From contig NZ_CANNCF010000002.1 in the NCBI RefSeq assembly GCF_947503045.1, positions 1,023,501 through 1,087,500 on the forward strand: a DNA stretch of 64,000 nt, given 5' to 3'. Below are positions 53,178 through 61,226 of this stretch, one piece after another; within the stretch, counting starts at the first letter, position 1, and each line of letters begins with the position of its first letter. Under the pieces are notes generated by a model, which saw only the letters and a program-made list of their open reading frames with translations, was not told the DNA's origin and searched no databases. The translations under genes and the position numbers were made by a program. Source of the stretch: an uncultured Tateyamaria sp. (GTDB lineage Bacteria; Pseudomonadota; Alphaproteobacteria; Rhodobacterales; Rhodobacteraceae).

Positions 53178-53945
53178 CTATCCCGTGCGGCCCTCAAACG
53201 TCTTCACCGCGATCCCCGCATCCTCAAGCATGCGCCGCACACTGGCCGCAATCTCCACAGCCTCGGGCGTGTCGCCATGACAGCAAATGCTGTCGATGGG
53301 CGTCTCGATCCGGGTGCCGTCCTCGGTGATGATGGCCTGCGCCTTGACCATCTCGACCATGCGTTTGCCTGCAAGATCAGCATCATGGATGATCGCACCG
53401 GGTTTGCGTCGGTCAACGAGCGTGGCATCGGCGTTATACGCCCGGTCGGCGAAAATCTCGCAGGCAAATCGCGCCCCCAGCGACCGCGCTGCGCGTTCCT
53501 GCGCCGTGGCGGCCAGCACCATGACAATGGCATCGGGATGGGCCGACAGGGCGGCCTCGTAACAGCCCCGCGCCATCTCCTCGTTCTCGGAGGTCATGTT
53601 CCCCAACGCACCATGCAGCTTGATATGGCGCACCTCGGCCCCAAGGCTGCGGGCCATTCCAAGGCTTGCGCCCACCTGACAGCGGATCGAATTCTGCAGC
53701 GATTTCAGCGGCATATCAATGCGGCGACGGCCAAAGCCCTGAATGTCGGCAAAGCCCGGATGCGACCCGATCCCGACGCCGCGCTCCAGTGCGATGCCCA
53801 TGGTGGTCGCCATTACATCCGGATCGCCCGCATGGGCGCCACAGGCGATATTGGCCGAGGTCACCGTGTGCAAAAGGGCCGCATCATCGCCCATGGTCCA
53901 GGGGCCAAAGCTTTCGCCCATATCCGCGTTCAGATCGACTTGCAT
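53178..53945 (-). CDS. pxpA: 5-oxoprolinase subunit A (LamB/YcsF family)
   Basis: 255 residues from the ATG at 53945 (AAGGAG upstream; the frame opens earlier at 53999). LamB/YcsF signature: VDLNADMGESFGPW at the start, ANIACGAHAGDPDVM (metal ligands), GSHPGFADIQGFGRR, IKLHGALGN and a C-terminal DSICCHGDTPEAVEIA. With PxpB and PxpC it forms the ATP-dependent 5-oxoprolinase that opens 5-oxoproline to glutamate. It is third in the operon pxpB-pxpC-pxpA, which differs from the more common A-B-C order. Confidence 0.93.
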   Translation of the reverse strand: MQVDLNADMGESFGPWTMGDDAALLHTVTSANIACGAHAGDPDVMATTMGIALERGVGIGSHPGFADIQGFGRRRIDMPLKSLQNSIRCQVGASLGMARSLGAEVRHIKLHGALGNMTSENEEMARGCYEAALSAHPDAIVMVLAATAQERAARSLGARFACEIFADRAYNADATLVDRRKPGAIIHDADLAGKRMVEMVKAQAIITEDGTRIETPIDSICCHGDTPEAVEIAASVRRMLEDAGIAVKTFEGRTG

Positions 53946-53949
53946 GTCG

Positions 53950-54975
53950 CTATTCTCCTTCGTCGAGGTCCGAGTGCATGGCCGAGACCACACCACCAAC
54001 CAATTGATAACTCAACAGATCCTGCATCGTGGCAGGATCGCGCACCAAAGGGGTCACCGTGCCGGGCAACTTGGCCTGCTCCGCATTGGCGCGGGCCTGA
54101 ATGGCGGCCCCATCCTCCAGTGTGACAAAGGCAAAGCGCACATCCGCCCCCGCAGGCGCCTGCGCCACACGCGGCAGATCGCAGGGCAACACGGTGCCGA
54201 TCCGGGGATAGCCGCCCGTGGTCTGGGATTCAGCCATCAACACAAAGGGCGTGCCGTCCCCGGTGATCTGAATGTCGCCGGGCACAATGACTTCGCTCAC
54301 GATGCTGAGCGCCTTGGGGTTCGAAAACCCCTCACCGTCGCTGTCCATCCGGATGCCTTGCCGATTGGCGCGGGGGTCGCGGCGAAATTCCGTGTTTTCA
54401 AAGCGTTGGCGGATCGCGGCATCAAAATCCTCGGTCTGGACACTGGGCACTACGCGCACCGTCCCGCCACTCAGCCGCGCCTCGGGGGTCAGGGTCATGC
54501 CAACGTCGCCTGGTTTGTCAGGGCCGACGGGCAGTACATCCCCCTGCATCACCAGAACGCCAAGGCCGCAGGACAGATGCGTGGCGCGGGATCCCAGCAC
54601 GGGTTCACCGGCAAATCCGCCGCCCACATGCAGGTAGCCATAGGTGCCGGACCGGGTCGGGCCGATGGTCAGCTTCGCGCCCTTGGGCAGGGCATGGCTG
54701 GCGTTCCACGCCACCGCGCTGCCGTCGATCTGTGCCGTCATGACGGCCCCAGTCAGGGCGATGCGCATGTCTTGCGTGGCCTCGAATGTGCCGCCGGTAC
54801 CCACCATTTCGACAACGGCCAATGTCGGGCTTTGCCGCAGCAGGGCCGCCCCTTCGTGCACCGCGCGCACATCCGCAGCCCCACCGCAGGTCAGTCCCAC
54901 GGCCAAAAACCCAGGCCTGCCAAGGTCTTGCAGCGCCATCGCGGGCCCGGCCTGTTGAACAACCAGCCCCCTCAT
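53950..54975 (-). CDS. pxpC: 5-oxoprolinase subunit C (biotin-dependent carboxyltransferase/allophanate hydrolase 2-like)
   Basis: 341 residues. Family landmarks are QQAGPAMALQDLGRPGFLAVGL near the N-terminus (read as two parts), the conserved G-x-A-D opening, TIGPTRSGTYGYLHVGGGF, LGSRATHLSCGLGVL, FEGEGF-type FSNPKALS, and the C-terminal MAESQTTGGYPRIGTVLPCD typical of KipA/PxpC. It overlaps pxpB by 4 bp, and pxpA starts 4 bp after its stop. It couples ATP-derived phosphate transfer to ring opening together with PxpB. Confidence 0.93.
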   Translation of the reverse strand: MRGLVVQQAGPAMALQDLGRPGFLAVGLTCGGAADVRAVHEGAALLRQSPTLAVVEMVGTGGTFEATQDMRIALTGAVMTAQIDGSAVAWNASHALPKGAKLTIGPTRSGTYGYLHVGGGFAGEPVLGSRATHLSCGLGVLVMQGDVLPVGPDKPGDVGMTLTPEARLSGGTVRVVPSVQTEDFDAAIRQRFENTEFRRDPRANRQGIRMDSDGEGFSNPKALSIVSEVIVPGDIQITGDGTPFVLMAESQTTGGYPRIGTVLPCDLPRVAQAPAGADVRFAFVTLEDGAAIQARANAEQAKLPGTVTPLVRDPATMQDLLSYQLVGGVVSAMHSDLDEGE

Positions 54976-55718
54976 TCCAGCACCTCACTCAGCGCACCAC
55001 CACCGCCGTCCGCGTTGTGGGCTTCAATGCGCGCAAGCTCCTGCGCCGTGATGGCAGTGAACTGCACCTCGTCACCGGGGGCGAGCGGAAAGGGCGTGTC
55101 GCTCAAGGGGCGAAAACAGGCAAAGGCAGATTGCCCCACATGGCGCCAGCCAGTGGGCGTGTCCTTGGTAAACAGGCAGACCTGCCGCACCGCGGCCACC
55201 AGAGCGCCCGCCGGAACATTCGGGGTCAGCCCGACCTGACGCGGAATGCTCCACGCCTCGCCCAGCGTGCCAAGATAGGGTTGGCCGGGCGCAAATCCCA
55301 ACGTCAGAACGCGCAGCCGGGCCGAGGTCAGGTCCGCTTCGGCCTGTGCTGCGCTCAGGCCTGCGGCCTCCGCCGCCTCGGCCAGTTGCGGGGCGCGGGG
55401 GCCCCCAAAGACGGCTGGAATGGTCCACAAAGTGCGCCCGGCGGGCAGGGACACCGATGTCCAGTCTTGCCCGTCCAAAATGCCACTTAACCGGTCCCGC
55501 AAGCCGTCAAACCCGTGTTCTGAAAGGTCCACGCGGAAAAAGGCCGACACCAGCGTGCTGCTGCTTTCGGTGATTTCCGGCCAGGCCTGCGCATCCACAG
55601 CACTGCGAAACGCAATGGCCGCCCGGTTTGCCGCATCCGTTGCCGTGTCGCCAAACGTGACCAGCAGGCCGTTCAGGCCAACGGATCGTATGGTCGGAAT
55701 GATCTGAGCGGTTTGCAT
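54972..55718 (-). CDS. pxpB: 5-oxoprolinase subunit B (KipI/allophanate hydrolase subunit 1-like)
   Basis: 248 residues from the ATG at 55718. The motifs of the family are VGLNGLLVTFGDTATDAANR at the start, IPAVFGGPRAPQLAEAAEAAG, the conserved LTLGFAPGQPYLGTLGE (usual G-F-x-P-G-F-x-Y-L) and IPRQVGLTPNVPAGALVAAV. It is first gene of the pxpBCA unit. Upstream (55719-55756) there is room only for a small promoter before the YcaQ-type gene, which lies on the same strand, so read-through from that operon is possible. Confidence 0.92.
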   Translation of the reverse strand: MQTAQIIPTIRSVGLNGLLVTFGDTATDAANRAAIAFRSAVDAQAWPEITESSSTLVSAFFRVDLSEHGFDGLRDRLSGILDGQDWTSVSLPAGRTLWTIPAVFGGPRAPQLAEAAEAAGLSAAQAEADLTSARLRVLTLGFAPGQPYLGTLGEAWSIPRQVGLTPNVPAGALVAAVRQVCLFTKDTPTGWRHVGQSAFACFRPLSDTPFPLAPGDEVQFTAITAQELARIEAHNADGGGGALSEVLE

Positions 55719-55756
55719 AAGGCGAACGTAACGTCTCTGTCCCGACGCGCAATTGC

Positions 55757-56965
55757 TTAAAGCGGGTCGCGCAGCCAATTGTCGTCATAGACCAGCTGTT
55801 CGACACCAGCCAGTCGCAGCACGCGGTCCAGTTCTGCCTCCAGCGCGCGCTGACGCCCCTTGCCCCAGCGCACGCCCCTCTCGGGCCACACGGCGCGCAC
55901 CCGCAACGTGTCTTCGGCCCGAAACGCCTTCATATCAATGCGCCCGACGACCCGGTCGCCTTCCAGAAGGGGAAAGACGTAATAGCCGTATTTGCGCTTT
56001 GGTTCGGGCACGAAAATCTCGATCCGGTAGTCAAAACCAAACAGCCGCTCGGCACGTTTGCGATCGCGCAAGGCCGGATCAAACGGGCTTAGAACCCGCA
56101 GGCGCGACGTCGGATCAATGGTTTGGGTTGGGCAGTCCGGCAGGTCGGGCCAGGCATAGGCCGGGCGCTCGGACCCATCCACACCAGTGACGAGGACCTG
56201 AATGATGCGGCCCGCCGCCAGCGCTTCAGCGCACCACGCTTTTGCCTCTGCGGGCGTGATATGAGCCCAGAACGCGGCCAGTTCCCCATGGGTGGCAAAG
56301 CCCAGACGGCTCAGCGCCTCGCGGCAGCACCAATCGATGGTTTCGGCCTCGTCCGGGGCATTTCCGGCGGTGGTCTGGTCGATCACCCGTTCGGTCAGGT
56401 CATAGTATTTCTGAAAGCCCTGCCGCTTGACCACGCTCAACGCGCCACTGCGCCACAGATATTCCAGAGCTGTCTTGGACGGGTGCCAATCCCACCAGCC
56501 GCCTGACCCGCGCTTTTCCCCTTCACCCACATCCGCCGAACAGACCGGACCACGCTCGGCAATCATGTCGAGGACGGCTTGAAACTGCGACTCGAACCCG
56601 TCCCGCCGCCAGTTCTTCCAGCGGTTGCGCAGCAGGGCAGCGTCGCGCTGGCGGCGCATGTGCCAGTAGGGGTAAAACGCAATCGGAACGATGGCGGCGT
56701 CATGGGTCCAGTGTTCAAACAGGGCCCGGTCGCGCTCGTATAAAAGCTTTAACGCTTTTGGCCGATACCGTGGCCTGCGCGAAAACAGGATCAGATCATG
56801 GGCGCGTGCAACGGTGTTGATGCTGTCAAGCTGCACAAAGCCAAGCCGCTCGATCAGGCCAAGCAGATCGTCACCCTTGGCCACGCCTACCGGCGTTTCC
56901 GACAACGCATGGCGATCCAGAAAAACGCGCCGCGCCGCGCTGTTGCTTAGGGTAAACGGGGTCAA
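55757..56965 (-). CDS. YcaQ family (interstrand crosslink repair) DNA glycosylase
   Basis: 402 residues, the normal length of the YcaQ/AlkX winged-helix glycosylase family. The catalytic Q-x-D motif is visible in RLGFVQLDSINTVARAHD near residue 43. Other motifs are HWTHDAAIVPIAFYPYWHMRR, WDWHPSKTALEYLWRSGAL and a C-terminal LLEGDRVVGRIDMKAFR. It unhooks bulky alkylation lesions and nitrogen-mustard-type crosslinks in the bacterial enzymes studied. Its start overlaps the stop of the LacI gene by 4 bp, an odd pairing of a repair enzyme with a sugar-type regulator. Confidence 0.9.
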   Translation of the reverse strand: MTPFTLSNSAARRVFLDRHALSETPVGVAKGDDLLGLIERLGFVQLDSINTVARAHDLILFSRRPRYRPKALKLLYERDRALFEHWTHDAAIVPIAFYPYWHMRRQRDAALLRNRWKNWRRDGFESQFQAVLDMIAERGPVCSADVGEGEKRGSGGWWDWHPSKTALEYLWRSGALSVVKRQGFQKYYDLTERVIDQTTAGNAPDEAETIDWCCREALSRLGFATHGELAAFWAHITPAEAKAWCAEALAAGRIIQVLVTGVDGSERPAYAWPDLPDCPTQTIDPTSRLRVLSPFDPALRDRKRAERLFGFDYRIEIFVPEPKRKYGYYVFPLLEGDRVVGRIDMKAFRAEDTLRVRAVWPERGVRWGKGRQRALEAELDRVLRLAGVEQLVYDDNWLRDPL

Positions 56966-57990
56966 GTCCGCCGTTGGCGACGCAAGGTGTCACCATAGGC
57001 AATCTTGGGCGTTAGCGTGATATGCTGCGGCTCGGTTGATCCGGCCAGACGCTCGACAATGATGTTGGCGGCTGCCCGCCCGATGTCCAGGCGGCAGGCG
57101 TCCATGGTGGCAAGGCGACGGGGCAGCCCGTCCAGCAATTCGACCCCGTTGAACCCGGCAAGCCCGATTTGCCCGGGCACATCCACACCCTGCTCCAGCA
57201 GGTACAGCAATCCGCCCGCACCGATCATGTCATTGGAATAATAGAGAAAATCGAGGTCCGGATTCTCGTCCAGCATCGCCTTGGTCATCTCGCGGCCCTT
57301 GGCCAGCGCCGACCCGCCCGAATAGAAATCCCGTGCCTCGATCTCGATCCCGGCCTTGGCCAGCACCTCTGTCAGCCCCTCAAAGCGTTTGCGCGCACGG
57401 TGATCGCGCGGCATCGACGTGCCCATGAACCCGATCCGCGAATAGCCTTGTTTCAGGATCGCGCGGGCCATGTCCTGCCCGGCGGCGCGGTGCGAAATCC
57501 CGACCATGTTGTCGACAGGATTTCCGTCTGTATCCATGATCTCGACCACTGGAATGGCAGCGTTTTGCAACATCGCGCGGGTGGCATCCGAATGCTCGAG
57601 CCCGGCAATGATGATGCCCGAAGGACGCCATGACAGCATCTCGTAAAGCACCCGCTCCTCCTTGTCGCGCATGTAGTCAGTCACGCCGAACACAGGTTGC
57701 AGCGGCGTGTCTTCCAGCACCTGATTGATGCCCGTCAGCACTTCGGGAAAGACCATGTTGCCAAGCGAGGGGATGATGACGGCCACGAGATTCACCTGCT
57801 GAGAGGCCAGCGAACCCGCGATCTGGTTGGGCACGTAGCCCAGCGATTTGGCGGCAGCCAGCACCTTGGCACGTGTCGCCTCGCTGACATCGCCCCGGTT
57901 GCGCAGCACCCGGCTGACGGTCATTTCGGACACACCGGATGCAGCAGAAACATCGCGCAGGGTCAGCGGGCGTGGGGCGCGATCGGTCAA
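56962..57990 (-). CDS. LacI family transcriptional regulator (gluconate/GntR type)
   Basis: 342 residues from a TTG at 57990, chosen because GAAGGA lies 6 nt upstream; another TTG at 58038 lacks a ribosome site. The helix-turn-helix is TLRDVSAASGVSEMTVSRVL (about residues 9-28), followed by the hinge helix region PNQIAGSLASQQ. The periplasmic-binding-like effector domain has AVIIPSLGNMVFPEVLTGIN and the ligand-site pattern FYSGGSALAKGREMTKA. The effector is probably a sugar acid such as gluconate. Target genes are not adjacent. It may govern one of the sugar-acid operons in this window. Confidence 0.9.
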   Translation of the reverse strand: MTDRAPRPLTLRDVSAASGVSEMTVSRVLRNRGDVSEATRAKVLAAAKSLGYVPNQIAGSLASQQVNLVAVIIPSLGNMVFPEVLTGINQVLEDTPLQPVFGVTDYMRDKEERVLYEMLSWRPSGIIIAGLEHSDATRAMLQNAAIPVVEIMDTDGNPVDNMVGISHRAAGQDMARAILKQGYSRIGFMGTSMPRDHRARKRFEGLTEVLAKAGIEIEARDFYSGGSALAKGREMTKAMLDENPDLDFLYYSNDMIGAGGLLYLLEQGVDVPGQIGLAGFNGVELLDGLPRRLATMDACRLDIGRAAANIIVERLAGSTEPQHITLTPKIAYGDTLRRQRRT

Positions 57991-58119
57991 CGTCAATCCT
58001 TCGAATTTGTGACCCTTTGAGTTATCGCCAAATGCCAAGGGATTTCAAGAGTCTCAACGCGTATTGGCCGCTGGTCACGGGTGACAAGCGGTCTGAGACG
58101 CAGTAATGGAATGGCGCGC

Positions 58120-58196
58120 GGCCCCGTGGCTCAACTGGATAGAGCAGCCCCCTCCTAAGGGGCAGGTTGCAGGTTCGAATCCTGCCGGGGTCACCA
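58120..58196 (+). tRNA. tRNA-Arg (anticodon CCT)
   Basis: A full cloverleaf can be drawn. Acceptor stem GGCCCCG/CGGGGTC (one G-U), D arm GCTC/GAGC, anticodon stem GCCCC/GGGGC with loop CTCCTAA (anticodon CCT at positions 34-36, T33 present), T arm GCAGG-TTCGAAT-CCTGC, discriminator A and an encoded CCA. It decodes AGG. The mobilization module starts directly downstream, so the 3' half of this gene is a plausible integration target, but no second att copy lies within the window. Confidence 0.95.
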
Positions 58197-58235
58197 AAAA
58201 CACCTGAAAAATATGGCTTATTTACAGGGCTTTGT

Positions 58236-58320
58236 GCAGAAGCGTGCAGAAAGTCCCGCGAGCTTTCGGGCCGAATTCTGCTGAAACGGCGGAAATCTCG
58301 TACAAAACCTGTACAAAATT
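58236..58320 (+). repeat. Short tandem-like repeats upstream of the mobile-element first gene
   Basis: GTGCAGAAGC-GTGCAGAAAG (near 58234-58253) and CGTACAAAACCT-GTACAAAATT (near 58299-58320) are two pairs of direct repeats with helical-turn spacing (10-11 bp), in the region before the helix-turn-helix gene. They might be iteron-like binding sites for its product or part of an oriT. Only two units each, so the evidence is thin. Confidence 0.3.
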
Positions 58321-58351
58321 CGCACGTCTTTGCGCACTTTGGGGCGATCCA

Positions 58352-59206
58352 ATGAGCTGGCGGGTTGCGAACACATGCGCGGAACGGAAGTTCGGCAGCG
58401 CAACACGCAAGCAGATCATCATGTTTCTGGCAGATAAGGCGAGCGACGATGGCTCAGGCATCTGGTGTTCGAAGGGAACGATCCAGCGGCACACCGAGCT
58501 TGGAGAGACCACCGTCAAACGAACCGTGCGCGAATTCCTCAAAGAAGGCATTCTGGTCGAGACCGGCGCACGCACCTGCAAAAACGGTTTTACCGTCGTT
58601 TACCGGATCGACCTGGCCAAGGTCGAGGCGCTGGAACCTACGTTGGAGCCAGAGATTCAGACGGGGTCCACAGTGGCCCCCGTCCAGTCTGGCCCCGGTA
58701 CGGGGGCCACTGTGGCCGGGGTACCGGGGCCACCACGGCCCCCAAACCATCCTGAAACCATCCATAAACCACCTACGCGCAAGCGCGAGACGGTGAGGGA
58801 TGAAGAGGCCGAGAAGATTCTGGCGCCTTATCCACCCGACCGATTACGCGGCAAAGCGGCCTGTCTTGCCCAGATCGAAGAGGCCATCAAGGAAGGGATT
58901 GCACGGGAAGACTTGCTGCAAGCGGTCCAAGCCTACGCCACCGACAGTGCAGGGTTCACCCGATCCAAGGTCTGCTTTTCCGACAACTGGTTTCAGTCGC
59001 GGCGCTGGCAGGCCTATGTCGAGAGGCAAGCGAAAGACCGAGAGAAGGCGAAGGTGATACAAGCCGATCACCATGCGCGGTTGGCTTGCTGGATCAGGGA
59101 CCGCAGCCCGATGTGCAAGCACATCACGGCAAAGCAGATCGACGGATTGCAGGCGTCGAAGCTTGTTACGCTGGCCCAAATCCAAGCCGCTGGCCTCAGA
59201 TCATGA
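58352..59206 (+). CDS. Helix-turn-helix, replication-initiator-like protein of the mobile element
   Basis: 284 residues from the ATG at 58352 (weak ribosome site; the frame is open from 58232). The N-terminal winged helix is SGIWCSKGTIQRHTELGETT then VKRTVREFLKEGILVETGAR, as in helix-turn-helix domains of plasmid Rep-like proteins. A proline-rich linker follows (about 125-175) and a helical C-terminal domain with NWFQSRRWQAYVERQAKDRE. It overlaps mobC by 4 bp, so it belongs to the mobilization operon. Possible roles are replication initiation of the excised element or regulation of mob genes. Confidence 0.75.
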   Translation: MSWRVANTCAERKFGSATRKQIIMFLADKASDDGSGIWCSKGTIQRHTELGETTVKRTVREFLKEGILVETGARTCKNGFTVVYRIDLAKVEALEPTLEPEIQTGSTVAPVQSGPGTGATVAGVPGPPRPPNHPETIHKPPTRKRETVRDEEAEKILAPYPPDRLRGKAACLAQIEEAIKEGIAREDLLQAVQAYATDSAGFTRSKVCFSDNWFQSRRWQAYVERQAKDREKAKVIQADHHARLACWIRDRSPMCKHITAKQIDGLQASKLVTLAQIQAAGLRS

Positions 59207-59676
59207 CCGCTTCCGATCCGACCGAAGAGCAAACAGCAAGGCGACCCATGTCATACGCTGGCGCTGCTGACACGGGACCTTGCGAGGGGCGGCAAGCCTC
59301 CCCTTCGAACCCCACCGGCGCAGGCAAAGCCCGCTCCAAAGAGCCGCTGACCGAGACATTCGTCTTCCGGTGCACCGCCGCAGAGAAGGCCCAGTTGCGC
59401 GCCAAGGCCGAGGCTGCTGGACTGCCCGCTGCGACCCTGCTGCGCGAGGCGCTTGGCCTGACCGAGGCTCGCCGTCGCAAGCCGATCCCCCGCGTTGATC
59501 CGGCGCTGGTGCTGGCCGTCGGGCGTATCGGCGGGAACCTCAACCAGATCGCCCGCTGGCTGAACCGCGCGATGCTGGCGGGTCGCGTTGACCTCGACGC
59601 GCTGACCGTTGCTCGCCGCCTGCTGACCATCGAGCGTCAGCTGGCCCAGATCGTCGAGGCTGCGCGCCGATGCTGA
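59203..59676 (+). CDS. mobC: MobC-like relaxosome accessory protein
   Basis: 157 residues from the ATG at 59203 (overlaps the previous stop). A disordered N-terminal part leads into the MobC/ribbon-helix-helix region: KEPLTETFVFRCTAAEKAQL, a LPAATLLREALGL helix, then the family motif VGRIGGNLNQIARWLNRAML, typical of MobC/MbeC proteins, and a C-terminal helix. It binds oriT DNA and assists the relaxase encoded by the next gene (7-bp overlap). ColE1 has the equivalent mbeC directly before mbeA. Confidence 0.88.
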   Translation: MTASDPTEEQTARRPMSYAGAADTGPCEGRQASPSNPTGAGKARSKEPLTETFVFRCTAAEKAQLRAKAEAAGLPAATLLREALGLTEARRRKPIPRVDPALVLAVGRIGGNLNQIARWLNRAMLAGRVDLDALTVARRLLTIERQLAQIVEAARRC

Positions 59677-61193
59677 TCAAGTTCTTCCGCAACGGCAAAG
59701 GCGCGGGCGCTGGTCCGGTTGGCTACCTCGTCGCGGACAAGGTGCTGGCTTACGACGGCAACCGTGACCTGATCCGCGATGCAGACGGCCAGCCGATCAC
59801 GGTCACCCGCGAGCCTTTGCCCGAGGTCCTGCGCGGCAACCCCGAGCGCACCGAAGCGCTGATCGACGCCAGTCGCCACCAATGGACCTACCGAGCGGGG
59901 GTGATCAGCTTTGCCGCCACCGACGCCCCGACCGAGGAACAGCAGGCCGAGGTCATGGATCAGTTCGAGCGTCTGGCCTTCGCGGGGCTGGACCCGACGC
60001 AATATGAGGTCCTCTGGGTCCGACATACCCACGAAGACCGTGTCGAGCTTCACTTCTGCACGCCGCGCTTGGAGCTGACCTCTGGCCGGAGCCTGAACAT
60101 CGCGCCGCCGGGCTATGAGAAAGCCTTCGACAGTTTGCGCGATGTGATGAACCAGCGCCACGGCTGGGCCGATCCGATGGAGTTGGAGCGCACCCAAGCA
60201 GTCCGTGACGCCATCGAGACCCCAACCCGAGCGCACGGGCGCGACGAGCTGCACGCGTGGCTGCAAGACCAGATCAGCGTCGGCCTCATCACCGACCGCG
60301 CCACGATGATCGATGCTCTCACAGACGCGGGCTACGACCTACCGCGCGTCGGCAAAGCATACCTAACCGCCCGCGATCCGGACACGGACGAACGCTGGCG
60401 TCTAAAAGGAGAGATTTTCCATGAAAACTGGCAAGCCGACACGGCTGAGCGAGAAGTTGAACGCGGAGCTGGACACGATACGCCAGGACTACGCCGCCTC
60501 GATGGCATCCCAGCTGGAGAACTTCAGGACCGATTTGAACAGCATTGCGATCAACGCGCAGCGTACAATCGAGATCGATACCCGCACCTTTCTGCGACAG
60601 AACAAGAGCTGGCTGACCATCTCGCCCTGGCTGATCACGGGGATGTTCTTGGCGGGGATCGCCTCGATGATGGCCGCGAGCTTGCTTTGGACGCTGATGC
60701 TGGCCAGCTCAGAGATGACGGACTTGGGCTTGACGCGGATCGACAGGGAGGATGGGACCTGGCTGGTGCTGGATCCGACCAAGACGCGGCTGAGGACCTG
60801 CACACTGGGCGGCAGATCAGTGACCTGCATCAAGATCGAGGAGGATTAGATGACGACACCCCTGACAGCCTTGGAACGCGACTTGCTCGCCTGCGTCGAG
60901 CGGTTGGTAACGGCCTGCGAGGTCTCAGCAAAGGAATTGAGCGGGTTAGAGGCACGCTCGACGACCAGGATGCAGAACCAGATGGATGGATTGGCCGCCT
61001 GCGTGTCAGTGCTCATTCAATCGCAAACGGCGTCCGTGGCTGCGTTGCACGGCTTGTTGAGCGAGGGCTCGAACTACGCGAGGCTGCGCACGCAACTCGA
61101 GACCAGCTTGAAATTAGTGAAGGCCGCCGAAGAGAGGTTGAGACAGAGCTAGAGGAGCGTGAGGTCAAGATGGATCGGGGGCTGACGCACTAG
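59670..61193 (+). CDS. mobA: MbeA-like relaxase/mobilization nuclease
   Basis: 507 residues. The N-terminal 200 residues are strikingly like ColE1 MbeA: LIKFFRNGKGAGAGPVGYLV with Tyr19 at the position of the MbeA catalytic Tyr, LRGNPERTEALIDA, AGVISFA, and LWVRHTHEDRVELHF, where the MbeA His-Glu-Asn triad reads His119-Glu126-His128. Then GYEKAFDSLRDVMNQRHGWADP. It nicks oriT and starts conjugal transfer by a helper system. The C-terminal half (about 250-507) is charged and low in recognisable domains, because two other genes are nested there in another frame (60421-61152). Confidence 0.92.
   Translation: MLIKFFRNGKGAGAGPVGYLVADKVLAYDGNRDLIRDADGQPITVTREPLPEVLRGNPERTEALIDASRHQWTYRAGVISFAATDAPTEEQQAEVMDQFERLAFAGLDPTQYEVLWVRHTHEDRVELHFCTPRLELTSGRSLNIAPPGYEKAFDSLRDVMNQRHGWADPMELERTQAVRDAIETPTRAHGRDELHAWLQDQISVGLITDRATMIDALTDAGYDLPRVGKAYLTARDPDTDERWRLKGEIFHENWQADTAEREVERGAGHDTPGLRRLDGIPAGELQDRFEQHCDQRAAYNRDRYPHLSATEQELADHLALADHGDVLGGDRLDDGRELALDADAGQLRDDGLGLDADRQGGWDLAGAGSDQDAAEDLHTGRQISDLHQDRGGLDDDTPDSLGTRLARLRRAVGNGLRGLSKGIERVRGTLDDQDAEPDGWIGRLRVSAHSIANGVRGCVARLVERGLELREAAHATRDQLEISEGRRREVETELEEREVKMDRGLTH
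60421..60849 (+). CDS. MbeB/MobS-like mobilization protein nested in the relaxase gene
   Basis: 142 residues, encoded in a different frame inside the relaxase gene, with its own AAGGAGAG ribosome site 8 nt upstream of the ATG. A coiled-coil N-terminus (LSEKLNAELDTIRQDYAASMA) leads to one membrane helix (TISPWLITGMFLAGIASMMA, about 70-95) and a periplasmic or cytoplasmic tail ending TCTLGGRSVTCIKIEED. ColE1 MbeB lies at the same relative position, overlapping mbeA, and helps the relaxosome contact the membrane transfer apparatus. Position, size and topology support the equivalence; direct sequence similarity was not tested. Confidence 0.85.
   Translation: MKTGKPTRLSEKLNAELDTIRQDYAASMASQLENFRTDLNSIAINAQRTIEIDTRTFLRQNKSWLTISPWLITGMFLAGIASMMAASLLWTLMLASSEMTDLGLTRIDREDGTWLVLDPTKTRLRTCTLGGRSVTCIKIEED
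60850..61152 (+). CDS. MbeD-like entry-exclusion/mobilization protein nested in the relaxase gene
   Basis: 100 residues. The ATG follows directly the TAG of the previous nested gene, with GAGGAGG just upstream. The whole gene lies within the relaxase frame, which ends 41 bp later. The product is a helical, coiled-coil-prone protein (TALERDLLACVERLVTACEV, a heptad-rich middle, and TQLETSLKLVKAAEERLRQS), similar in size and character to ColE1 MbeD, which has entry-exclusion and mobilization roles. Identity beyond that is inference. Confidence 0.8.
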   Translation: MTTPLTALERDLLACVERLVTACEVSAKELSGLEARSTTRMQNQMDGLAACVSVLIQSQTASVAALHGLLSEGSNYARLRTQLETSLKLVKAAEERLRQS

Positions 61194-61226
61194 GGGGCAT
61201 TTCACCTGGCGCATAGACGCAAGATT

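Noticed and set aside
53743-55239. Plus-strand frame of 498 codons over pxpC/pxpA
   Set aside because: Antisense to clear 5-oxoprolinase subunits.
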